NCBI GenBank assembly: GCA_003024175.1
Contig: MDYQ01000254.1
Span: forward strand, 60,041-124,040
Direction of reading: 5' to 3'
Length of the DNA: 64,000 nt
From: Planoprotostelium fungivorum
Taxonomy: Eukaryota > Evosea > Variosea > Cavosteliida > Cavosteliaceae
Positions 39,925 through 50,300 of this stretch are shown piece by piece. The position numbers and the translations under genes are program-made. Below the pieces are notes generated by a model. That model was not told the origin of the DNA, ran no database searches, and was given only the letters and a program-made list of their open reading frames with translations. How positions within the stretch are numbered: the stretch's first letter is position 1; each line of letters opens with the position of its first letter.

Positions 39925-42002
39925 GCTGCCCTACGGTTTGGTGGTAGACGGTCGTTATTCCGGTGGCTCTCTCGTGCTTCCATTGCACGAGAGTCTTCAG
40001 AGCCTCCATGCTGTTACTGCTGCCACCTCCGGCCGTTGAGTTCTTCAGTGGCGTCCTATTGTCTCCTCAGATTTGACTCATCATCATGATGGTGACACAC
40101 ATCATCATGACATGTACATGATGATGGTGCGATGGTGACGATGAGAAGATGTTCACCTGAGAGTGTCACCACAGGCTTGAACGACGTCTTTGACGGTGGG
40201 AAAACACACGTCCATTGTATCCAGTCGATACCCTCGTCCGGGTTCGACTACGATCAGCGTGTGGAGAACGCTCTGATCCTCCACGTATGAAATTGCAAGC
40301 TTGCCTGATCATCGTCAACACCATCATGCATCACGATCGTAACACGAAACATTCGATAGAGGATGAATAGAAGATACCGACCTGGATGTGAGGAGAAACG
40401 AACGAGGAAGGTGCCCTCTAGATGACCGTGGAAAGACTCGATGGTCTCCGCACTGCTGATGTCTCCTTCGAAGAACGGCTCGAAAGGCAGTTCGTTCCAG
40501 AACGAGTGAACGAGGAAGAGGCGGTAATAGTCCACCAGCTCCAATAGATTGGGGAAGTGTCTTCCTACAGAAGATTGATCCGTGACGACGAAACCGGAAG
40601 GCTTGTCTGCCTTGATGAGAATGTGATGCACTTCGCGTCCTTCCATGATGAACCCAAGTGCAAAAGCACCTGTGGATGTCAATCGATCGGAGCGAAGAGA
40701 GAGGATCAGTCATGAGAAGGAGAGTGTTCACCTGGCTGTGTAGATGAAAAACGGATGAGGAAAGTGCCGTTGGGCTGATCTCTGAGGAAGAGGTCGGTCT
40801 CTTGACGTGAGATGAAACCGTAGAACCATCTGAGGTCGGTCAGGTGGTGGATGGGTGTTAGAGACTCACGGGCAGCTCATGATGCTCTTCATGTTGCGGA
40901 TGCAGTCGTTGACGGGTCCGAATCCCTTTAGAAACTCTGAGAATTTGTGTTGATTCACGTTACCAGTGTTGGAGTTGTCTGTTTCATTCAGTCACGCGGT
41001 GATGGATCAATCATCTCACCCAATATGTAAAGGAGTACTTTGATCTCATCTTCTCTGAGGTCGAAGAAAGCCTTCTTTCGAGTCCAGCGATGAAGTCGTT
41101 GTGAGAGACGAAGAAATTCTGATCGGATGTGAGGATGGATATGATGGATGACTTACGTCTAACTAAAAGAGAGAGGCCCAGAAGCCCTTTCCGTCTTCGT
41201 CTTCGATCATATACATGAGCTCTTCGTCCGTCTCTTCAAAATTTCCAAAGTTGGCCGTGTTAGGGAGTCCCACGACACCGTTGTACCCCATGGAGGGTGA
41301 TGCGATGTCAAAGGAGGAGGCGGAGTTGGAAATGCTCGTACTGGATTCAGTTCCGGANCATGAGCTCTTCGTCCGTCTCTTCAAAATTTCCAAAGTTGGC
41401 CGTGTTAGGGAGTCCCACGACACCGTTGTGCCCCATGGAGGGTGATGCGATGTCAAAGGAGGAGGCGGAGTTGGAAATGCTCGTACTGGATTCAGTTCCG
41501 GAGGTGCTCTTCGATTCCGCCAGCTTCGCTGCCTTCTCATCGGCCTGGATTGCAGATCAGTTGGATTCTATCGAGAGGATGGTGTACCTTGATGGACTTT
41601 TTCAGCTGCTCGAGTTGTGTATGAACTGAAGAGTTCATTTGTTCCAATTTCCTCCTCAGACGTGTGGAGCCAAAGAATCTAAGCAATGTGTTCCTATTTT
41701 CGAGTTCGTTCAACTCATGATGGTACTGATTCAGTGCGGATTGAAGGCCGAAAAGACGTTCTGCACTGAACTCCTTCTTTGATTTGAGTAATCCGTTGAT
41801 TGTGATTTGAACCAGTTGGATGTTCGTCACAAACTCGGTCACATCCTCTTCTTTCTTTGCCGAGCTAATCTGAGTTAAGATGTTCAGGACTTGGAGGTTG
41901 GTATCTCGACATTTGAGGAGCTCCGGCTCTCCGTTCATTGTTTCTGCCAGGCTCGTCGGTCTGCCGATCCCCTTTGGTACCAAATGCGGAAGTGTCTGTC
42001 AT
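39771..42002 (-). CDS. coiled-coil, EF-hand-like and tandem SH2 protein
   Basis: Phosphotyrosine-reading signalling protein, cytosolic or nuclear. The start is probably ATG at 42002 (MTDTSAF), joined by a 38-base intron to ETMNGEPELLKCRDTN. The N-terminal part is helical (LLKSKKEFSAERLFGLQSAL, ELENRNTLLRFFGSTRLRRK). A Ser-rich linker follows, with a probably false duplication around the N at 41358. An EF-hand/linker-like region reads KKAFFDLREDEIKVLLYIL, then HKFSEFLKGFGPVNDCIRNM. SH2 no. 1 is WFYGFISRQETDLFLRDQ then GTFLIRFSSTQPG and FPNLLELVDYYR. SH2 no. 2 has SFWNELPFEPFFEGDIS and GTFLVRFSSHPG. Both keep the FLxR arginine. The C-terminus is NEEIDARVDELIARLFDLR. The linker-then-SH2 layout recalls STAT and Cbl, but no STAT DNA-binding domain or RING finger is seen. 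Confidence 0.75.
41214..41357. repeat. 144-base direct duplication, copy 1
   Basis: Identical to 41359-41502 except for one A/G difference. It ends at the N at 41358. Both copies encode the same Ser-rich linker of the SH2 protein on the minus strand. Most simply explained as an unmerged contig overlap. Confidence 0.85.
41358..41358. other. single N, contig join
   Basis: Sits exactly between two 144-base direct copies, as expected of a scaffold join with overlapping ends. Confidence 0.85.
41359..41502. repeat. 144-base direct duplication, copy 2
   Basis: Partner of 41214-41357. It continues in frame into the upstream (N-terminal) coding sequence of the SH2 gene. Confidence 0.85.
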
Positions 42003-42424
42003 CGTCTTTTTGTTCTGACCCGGGACACTTTAATAGGGACCGGAGTATAGCGGAACCGGTTCCAGGGTCAAATTGAAAACGCTACTCCACCATCAAAAGC
42101 GTCTCAATGCACGGCCGTGAGTGATGGTATCCAGATGTGATATGGTGCATTGATATACAATCAAGAAGTGTGGTATCAGAGGAACTATGTGATCGTTGCA
42201 TTCTATCCTTTAACCTATGATAGATCCGTATATGGAACAATCGATTGGCCGCATATAAAGCAGGAAACCAACCGAAGATCACCAATGCTGAGGAGAAAAG
42301 AGTTTCACAGATGATGGACATCATCAACAAAGACTATGAATCGAGAAAGAAATGAACAATAGTTGAATCGTGTTTGAACATTCTGTCACTGAATATCTCA
42401 CTGATTCCATCTGACACAGAATCA
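42003..42424. other. intergenic region, no gene supported
   Basis: 422 bases. A minus-strand frame beginning MLMMSIICETLFSSALVIFG is hydrophobic at first but then loses any protein-like pattern. Probably the promoter of the SH2 gene and the 3' flank of the PAAT-like gene. Confidence 0.4.
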
Positions 42425-43262
42425 TCAACCTTTCAATTCTTTAATCAATTGATCGAAGCGTCTATCGATGTGCTCTGTCAACCTCTTCTCCATCTCCCTC
42501 ACACTATCATCCACGATGCTCTTTACCTTGGCTTCGATTTGACTCGTCAACGAAGAGAGGGGAGTCGGTATCGTTCCTCGGTTGTCCGTTGTGTCTCTCT
42601 TGGCCTCTTCTTTCGCCTTCATCGCGAAGTTTGAGAGGTGAACGTTATCTAATAGGCCATTGAGAACCATTGGATCGAGGGATCCGCTGTCGATCGCTTG
42701 TTTCAGTAAGATGTCCATGGGGTTGAACTTTGTGGATGTGATCTCTGTCGTGGCGTTGTCTTTCTGTTAGAGTGTCAGAGATGATTCTGGACGAGTACTT
42801 TCCTCGACGGGGATGGCTTCTGCTCGCTTGATGATGATACGGTGGAGAGTGACTCGACCTTTGTTTCCACACAGAAACTTACCATCTTCAAATCTCCTTT
42901 CATGATGGTGGTCACACCTTCACGTTGAATGTCGTCTCTGATAACTGTGGAATAGTCGCTGTGAATCGATCTCCCTCGCCACCGTCTGCTGCACCGCGGA
43001 AGGTTCCGATATATTGTGCGGTCGTGTAACACTCGATGTTCCTACATGATGATGTGATCATCAAAGAGATGGGCTTCACAAAATTGATCTTCAGAATGCA
43101 GGAACCCGTCCCGGAGAGCTGAATCGAAGTGGAAGTCTTTTCTTCTCCTTCATCGGAGATGATCAGATCGAGGTTCAAAGCGTCGTCTCTCGTGACGAAC
43201 GATGGGTCTTCTACCTTCCAATCACAGGAAGAGATTGAAGCAATGATCGGGTTCGCGTTCAT
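42425..43262 (-). CDS. PAAT-like protein (C10orf88 family)
   Basis: Animal PAAT associates with mitochondrial ABC transporters and helps maintain iron homeostasis; whether this protein does the same is inferred. Start MNANPIIASISSCDWKVED at 43262. The core motif SSCRNIECYTTAQYIGTFRG (about 43000) matches the family block around S-x-RNxExYxxxxYxGTxRG. The C-terminal helix EMEKRLTEHIDRRFDQLIKE (about 42430-42490) matches the terminal coiled coil of the family. Between them is NGLLDNVHLSNFAMKAKEEA. The protein is about 240 residues, shorter than the human one, mainly by loss of the disordered middle. The two conserved blocks in the right order make the call fairly firm. It is head-to-head with SDA1, 90 bases between starts, so they probably share a promoter. 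Confidence 0.65.
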
Positions 43263-43352
43263 GTTGTGTGTCTGCGTTGTAAAATGCCATTCTCAGAAGA
43301 ATGGAAATTGATCCGAAAAAACAGAAGAAAGAAACAAGAGGAGGAAGCAGCG

Positions 43353-46078
43353 ATGACCGATCTCTCAGCGCTGCAGAATCTGTGTAAGAGGGACCCCTCT
43401 GGTTACCGTGAGGAGTTTCTCCTGCAGTTCAAGCATTTCGAGAGTCAGTTCAAGATCTTCCAACTGCAACCCACTGGCGATTTTGAACAATTCCAAGAGC
43501 AGATCACTTTCCTCAGTCATGTGAGTGTCTGACTCTTCCCCAATCCAATGATGTTGATGAAGTGATGTTGTTCATAGGTGGCCGCCGTTTACCCGAAAGA
43601 CTTGGCAGAGTTTCCCAATTCATTGTCACAAGCACTAGAGACGCATTACATGCTTTTGACCCCCTCCCTCCGCAGGGCCATCGTGCAAGCTCTCATCTTG
43701 ATGAGAAACCGAAACTTGATCTCTTCCATCGAGTGAGTCCCTTCGATCAATCATCTCCCCTGACGAACCCAGCATCTTGTCTCTCTTCTTCAAACTCTTC
43801 CGTTGCCCCGACAAGGGACTCCGTGCACTATTACACAAGCACATTGTCAGTGATGTGCGAAGTCTGAATCTCAAGCACAAGAACAACAAGGTGAATGCAC
43901 TCATTCTCCTCACCTCCATCTGACTTCCACAGGTCAACAACGTCTTGCAGAACTTCATGTTCACTCTCATCGGAGAGGTGACCATCAGTGAGATCGCAGC
44001 GAGAAAGTCGATGGAGATCATGATCGAGCTGTACCGAAAGAGAATATGGAACGATGTGAAGACAGTCAACGCCATCTCCACCGGTATCTTTTCAAAGAAC
44101 CCAAAGATCATGACGGCTGCCCTCCACTTCTTCCTCGGAGCTCCCGAGGAGGATCCAGACTCCGAAGATGAAGAGGCCGACAAGGCAGTTCGAGTCAAAT
44201 ATCTAAAGACAAAGATGGTTCACGGTAAGAAGACGAGGTCTAAATTGAAGAAGGCCGAATCCGAGATTAAGAAGGTGATGTGAACGATGATGGAGGTGCT
44301 GATGTAGAATCAGTTGGGGAAGAAGAGGGAGAGAACGAGCCGTATCAACCAAGTCAATTTTCCCGCCATCGAGCTCATCCACGACCCTCAAGGTGAGGAG
44401 GAACTTCCGCGGAACCTCCGAGGGAGATACTGACGTAGCTAGGATTCACCGAGAAGGTCTTTGCCATCCTCAGAAAGTCAAAGGACTCGTTCGACCTCCG
44501 TCTCATGATCATGAACTTCATCTCCAGAATGATTTCGACACACAAACTCATTCTCCTCAACTTCTACCCGTACCTCCAGAAGTACCTCCTCCCCAAGCAG
44601 CAGAGTATCCTCCTCTCCCTCCCTCTCTACATCATCTGTCCTTAACTCAACGTAGACGTGACTTACATCTTAGCTGTCCTTGCCCAGAGCTGCCACGATC
44701 TCATTCCACCAGAAGTCCTCGAGCCAGTCGTCCGCTGCCTCGCCGATCACTTTGTCTCCGATCGATCATCGAACGAGGCCATGTGCATTGGAATCAACAC
44801 CATCCGTGAGATCGGCAGCAGGGCACCTCTATCGATGGAGGCAGATCTGATGCAAGATCTCGTGCAGTACAAGAACCACAAGGACAAGGGTGTCGTGATG
44901 GCCTGCAGGTCTCTCATCAATACAATCAGAGAGCTGAATCCTTCCCTCCTGCACAAGAGAGACAGGGTGAGAGGAGAGGAGAGTCATGTGAACTCACTGT
45001 ACTAGGGAAAAGACACGAAGGACGTGAAAGTCAGAGCTTACGGACAGGTGATGATCGACGTCATACAGTAGACATCGACGATGTCACATTCTCATCGACG
45101 ATTTGAACGGTGGATTGATTTGAGGATTGATTCAAGGATAGGGTGACACTCGATCGGCCATCGAAGGCATGGAGCTGTTGGAAGAGTACTACAAGAACGG
45201 TGGAACCAACGGTTCAGATCTGGATGATGAAGAAGAAGGAGAAGAAGAAGAAGAAGGAGAAGAAGGAGAAGAAGGAGAAGAATCGATGGATCAATCGATG
45301 ACCATGGAGGATGCAGGAGACAGTGATGTGGAGGAGATGATGGAAGGAGATGATGAAGAAGAGGAAGACATGGAAGAAGAAGAGGAAGAAGAAGGAGAGG
45401 AAGAAGAGGAAGAAGAAGGAGAGGAAGAAGAAGAGATGGAAGAGGAGGGAGGAGACGAGGCAGTGAACGAACAGAAGAAGGATGGAGAGTCCATGTTCAT
45501 GAAGTTGGCCACGACACAGGTACACCATCCATACAAGACCACACGTGAAAGAGAGAATGACACAAGATAGGTTCTCAGCGACGAGCAATGGGAGCTCATC
45601 AGAAAGCTGAAATCGAGAGAAGAAGAGAAGAGTAAACCCTCTAAGAAGAGAGCCAGAGAGGACTCTGATGAAGAAGAAGGAAATGGGTTGGGAATACTGG
45701 ACCCCTCCAGCTTGGAACAATTCATCAAGAAGAAAAAGTCCACGAAAGCGGACAGGTGAGATGAGATGATGGGAGGGAGACTGAGTGATGCAGATTGGCC
45801 AAGATCCACGAGGGAAGAAGTGAGCACAAGTCTTCCAAGGCCAACCGTGAGAAGAACGGAGGTACCACGAACAAGGTGAAGAGGTCAAATTCGTCATCCG
45901 AGAGTGTGGGGTCGATGATCTGACGGAATGACAGGAGAAGAACAAGAAGAAGCCCTTCTTGTTGGTATCAAAGAAGAGGGAGATCCAGGCGAAGAACCGA
46001 AGAAGTGCCAAGGATGAGCAGGCTGCCAACACGAAGGTGGCAGACACCATCAGAAGACAGAAGAAATACAAGAGATAA
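43353..46078 (+). CDS. SDA1: SDA1 homologue (60S ribosome biogenesis and export)
   Basis: Nucleolar protein needed for 60S subunit maturation and export. Start MTDLSALQNLCKRDPSGYRE at 43353 fits the family start; an in-frame ATG at 43284 is an alternative. Conserved blocks in order are FLSHVAAVYPKDLAEFPNSL, LLTPSLRRAIVQALILMRNR, NVLQNFMFTLIGEVTISEIA and KSMEIMIELYRKRIWND. Next are VNAISTGIFSKNPKIMTAAL, FTEKVFAILRKSKDSFDLRL, DVTYILAVLAQSCHDLIPPE, EAMCIGINTIREIGSRAP and DKGVVMACRSLINTIRELNP. Then RSAIEGMELLEEYYKNGG precedes a long Glu/Asp-rich stretch (45220-45460). The C-terminus is basic (KKPFLLVSKKREIQAKNR) and ends QKKYKR. Around ten short introns. TAA at 46076-46078. Confidence 0.92.
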
Positions 46079-46146
46079 TCGCTCGAACGTATGGAATCTC
46101 GTTGTAGTGTTGGAAGTAATTTCGCTTTTTCGCTTTTCTTCGAAGG

Positions 46147-47211
46147 ATGGATGGGTTTGAACCATGTCCTGATCGTATACTGAGTGACTTCACTATTGGA
46201 TTCTTCTTGGGATTGATCGTCTATCCGTGGAGACAGAGGAGGTACCTGTGGAGAACAAAGAAACCCGTAAGATCAATGATTTCTGATAATCTTGAAGCAA
46301 TCTAATTATCGGACAGGGTTTCAGGGTCTTAACCTTCTCGAAGAAGTGGTGGCGTCAATTTAAGAAGCCTTTCCATTTTGGAAGATGGCTGGGCCTTCTC
46401 GGTGTTGGATCTTGTGCTATGACTGCTATCAGAGGCACAAACGATCTCTGGAACGGTCCCGTGGGTGCATTTATGATCGGTTTCCTGCGTCCTGAGAGTG
46501 AGATCTTTTCGTCATTGCGAAGACTTTCCTCATCTCGTGTATAGATCGATTTGTGAAACGAATCAAAAAGGGAATCCGTCTGACCCTCATCATCACCGCC
46601 TTCGAGTTCGTCTTTGAACTGTGGGCTCCCTTGAACGGTTACTACGATCCCGCCGTCCACGGAAACTTGTTTACACCGAGAAGAATGTGAGTCAAATAGA
46701 ACGATTCGTCTCGTCATCAGGATGAGATCAACACATCATACATCCGATTGACCCCCAACGATTGACGTTATTTCAAAGGCAAACGGGTGTGAACGAAACG
46801 ACAGGATCTCAATTCACAGAAACTCTCCTTCCCTACAAGTGAGCACTCCTCATTCTCATCGGGTCCGATGTATGGCCATACATCATCATAATCATCACCA
46901 CAAGATCACACCTCTGACGAACATCAAGGTACCCGATATACGATCCACACAGTGCCATGGCTTACGATAACGAGATCGACTTCGCTCAGCAACAGAGAAG
47001 GTGAGTCCACAAATAGAGACCAATAGTCTGATCTGATGATTCCTCAGCACCTTCACGAAGAGGTTCGCTGAGACCATATTGGGACCCATACAACAGAGAA
47101 GAGTGAGTGCAAGCGATCTAAACAATGTCATAGAACTAATTCATCGATAAGGAACCGTGGGACTTGATCATATCCAGCGCCACCACGCCGGTGGAGCATC
47201 CCAACAATTAA
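46147..47211 (+). CDS. Tim17/Tim22/Tim23-like membrane protein
   Basis: Start MDGFEPCPDRILSDFTIG at 46147. Hydrophobic segments are DFTIGFFLGLIVYPW, GRWLGLLGVGSCAMTAIR, NGPVGAFMIGFL and LIITAFEFVFELWAP. The Gly-rich pattern with a conserved Arg (GxxxGxxxxxxxxxR then GxxxG) is that of the Tim17/22/23 superfamily, which includes mitochondrial import channels and complex I subunit NDUFA11. The C-terminal exons are hydrophilic (YPIYDPHSAMAYDNEIDFAQ, then TFTKRFAETILGPIQQRRE) and end PVEHPNN. About seven exons. The specific member cannot be told by eye; an NDUFA11-like complex I subunit is one option. TAA overlaps ATTAAA. Its 3' end is 95 bases from that of TOR. Confidence 0.6.
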
Positions 47212-47306
47212 ATGTGAAACGTCAACGGTTGTTCTTCCTTCGCTCATGATGGAAGTACAACAAGAGAGGGAGGAAAATAAATAGGAAAGTGTGACAAGGT
47301 CTTGTA

Positions 47307-50300
47307 TTACCAGAAGGGACACCATCCGATGTAACACTGACACAAGTTTTCGTGCGACGTCGCTTGGTTGATGAGCCTCTGCACTTGCTCGGGAATGTCC
47401 AGCGTCTCCGTACCAAAGTCCCTCCCCGTCAGCTTCTTGTTCACTCGACTCATGACCTGCACCTCTCTCAGTCTCTCTCTCCTTCATCATCATGTTGACG
47501 ATCATCACCTGCAGTGCCTTTCGGTTGATGACTTCAGAGTTGCCGAGCTGTGCATCGTACGTGCCGCTCTCTTCTTCGCTGTGTGGCTGCGAGTTGGCCG
47601 TTCGATCGATTCCGTCCGAAGCGTTGAGCCGGCTGCTCGCCCCGCTCGTGGCATCTGCACCATCTCATCAGCCAACGTGAAGAAGATAAGAATCACCTGG
47701 TGAAGTGGTCGTGATCAATCTCCAATTGATGATGGGATCGTGAACAAAGGCCTCTAAGACGGCCATGAGTGATTCCTTGTTGTCTCTCATCACTCGCATG
47801 ACGCTCTCGCACGTGCAGCGGAAGGTACCTTCTATACCGGACACCTCCATGGCCTTGATGAGCATGCGAGTGAGACGGAAGGGAATCTTCTCGGGGTACT
47901 TGTCACGGTGTGAAGCGACCTCGAAGCACTCTCCGAAATCAATGTGGATGACTGCTCCGGTGTGACGATCGAGCATCAAGTTGCTGGGGTGGCGATCGCC
48001 TAATCCCAGTATGTATCCCACCATGCTCATCACACCGAGCGACCTCGTGTAGTTGGTTCTTCTGTCTAACCACATCTGCATTGTCGTTCAACATTCAATC
48101 GATGTGATGAGTGAGATTGATGTGATGAGTGAGGTTGATGTGATGAGTGAGATTGATGTGATGAGTGAGATTGATGTGATGGAGGGGTGTTCACCTCGGA
48201 ATTGGATGACTTGAGCCACAAGATCCTCTCTAAATCGCTTCCGTTCGTGCTCTCCAGAGCGAATTGGAAAGATTCAACCTTTTGCATGAGGGTGAGGTTA
48301 TCGTACTGCAGCTCTGGAGCCTTCTGCATCATCAACCTGCGTGCGTCAGTCACATCGAAAACTCCACGGTTTCTATCATCTTCACCTGTGCTCGATGTTG
48401 GTCCAGATCTTTCTCGACTCTCGATAGTCTCGAATGAGTTGATGCAGCGTGTCACTGTGTGGAACCCAACCAATGAGGCCAGAATTGGGGGACAATGGAA
48501 TGACAGAATACCTCTGGATGTTGAGATGGTTTTTCGATGTTTCGTATTCCGTGGCGAGGAGTGTGTTGACTAAGCCGAACAGCTGCATGACCCTCTCGTC
48601 TTGTCTTAAATCTTCGTGGCCTGCGTGTGGTGAGTTTCGTCAGTGTACAAGTCTCACCTTTGAGTAGGAATTGGTACTCTGCATTGTCCGAGCCGTTTAC
48701 GATGCACTTTCTCGGTCTCTGCTTCGATGGAATGACGACTAAGGTGGGGTGGAACGATTTGATTCGAACGACTGGTCCGTGAGTACGATAAGTGCCTGGG
48801 ATGATGGCTTCTAGATTCTGTGCGTTCAACAACTTTGGTGACACCTGATCGTCTGTCATCTTCCGTACGTCTTTACATTCTACACCGTAGACGTGTTTGT
48901 CTTTGTATTCTAAATGATAGAGCACGAGAGGGTTCTATATGTTCTATATCGTGACACTTTCACGGTGGAGGATGAAAAGACATCGATGATACGTTACCTG
49001 AGATAACTCCAATGTGGTGATCTGGTGGACTTGCTTTGTCAATCTCCTGAACACTTGATAATACAGATCCCACGCCGTGTTCAACTCGTTCGGTCTCCTC
49101 GTTCTCTCGTACCTCTACCCCACCATCAATCTACAACCTGCCACTCCCCCTCACCTTGACCCTCTCGTAAGCATCTTGCAAGTCCCTGCCGTAAGCTTGC
49201 TGGAAGGCGACTTCTCTCATCGTCTCCGGTCCCTTCTCCAGCATCTCGTGGAGCGGCTTCAGCGTGGCCAGCATTCCCTCAGGATTCTTATCTCCAAAGC
49301 AAGTCCTCGAGGCTTCCTCTATTCCCTCGTGCCACATCTCGTGCCACAAGATACTGGCCCGTACCAATTCGTTTGAGACCAATTGGGACTGCTCCACTAA
49401 GCGTGGAGAATGTTTCTTCATCTTCTCGATGACGGCGACGGCACCGGAGACTCGAAGGGAAGAGTGTGATTTCGATGCGACTTGGAGTGGATAGACGAGT
49501 GCCTGCGGGTGAACTTTTCCGATGGACGTCAAGAGATCGTTGATTAATCTCCTGATCTGGACGACGGAGACGTGGATTCGAGCGATGATCTGCGGTATGA
49601 CCTATTCTCATCAGCTCCCATCTCATCATCACATGATGATAAAAGATAAAAGAATGTCATCAGCTCCCATCTCATCATCACATGATGATGGTGAAGACGA
49701 GAGGGTGTCATCAACGCCATCTCATCGTTGCATGATAAAAAAAAGAAAAGTATCACCTGCAACCAGGTATCGACGGAAACGGTTGCGAATCCATCCATGA
49801 GGGCACTCTCCACTTCTCTCAGGTTTCCATACTTGAACCACAGATTGAGTAGACGCAGAAGATCTTGCAGGCTGTGTGCCGGACCCAGGGCGATGGAACG
49901 GAAGAAACCAGTGATGGCTGGGACGAGGTGCTCGCTGATCTTTCTTCTGTACACGGCCCCTCCCTTCTCGTAGTAGCTGATCGATTCATAATTACTGAGG
50001 GCCCAACCGTGCCATGCCTTGTACCAGTTGCTGTCGTATTCGATGGCCCCCTAATGATTCGATCAGTTGATCGATTTGATGTGATGTGATGATGTGATGT
50101 GATGTGATATGATGATATGATGTGATGTGATGTGATGATATGATGTGATGTGATGTACTCACTTGGAACGAGTTGATGATGGATGGGATGGTCGAGCTGT
50201 CCAAGCCTTCGAGCTGTGTGTGCCACTCTCCCAACTTGAGGAAGACTCTCGATTGGATGCTGTTATCATTCCTCACCGGTGCGAATCTGTTCACCATCAG

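Noticed and set aside
45214-46071. Long minus-strand frame of 285 codons rich in Phe, Leu and Ser
   Set aside because: It is the antisense of the acidic Glu-rich part of SDA1; its composition is the mirror of GAA/GAG codons.
48090-48185. Possible CRISPR-like array of short repeats
   Set aside because: The units are contiguous without unique spacers, and it is an intronic minisatellite in a eukaryotic gene.
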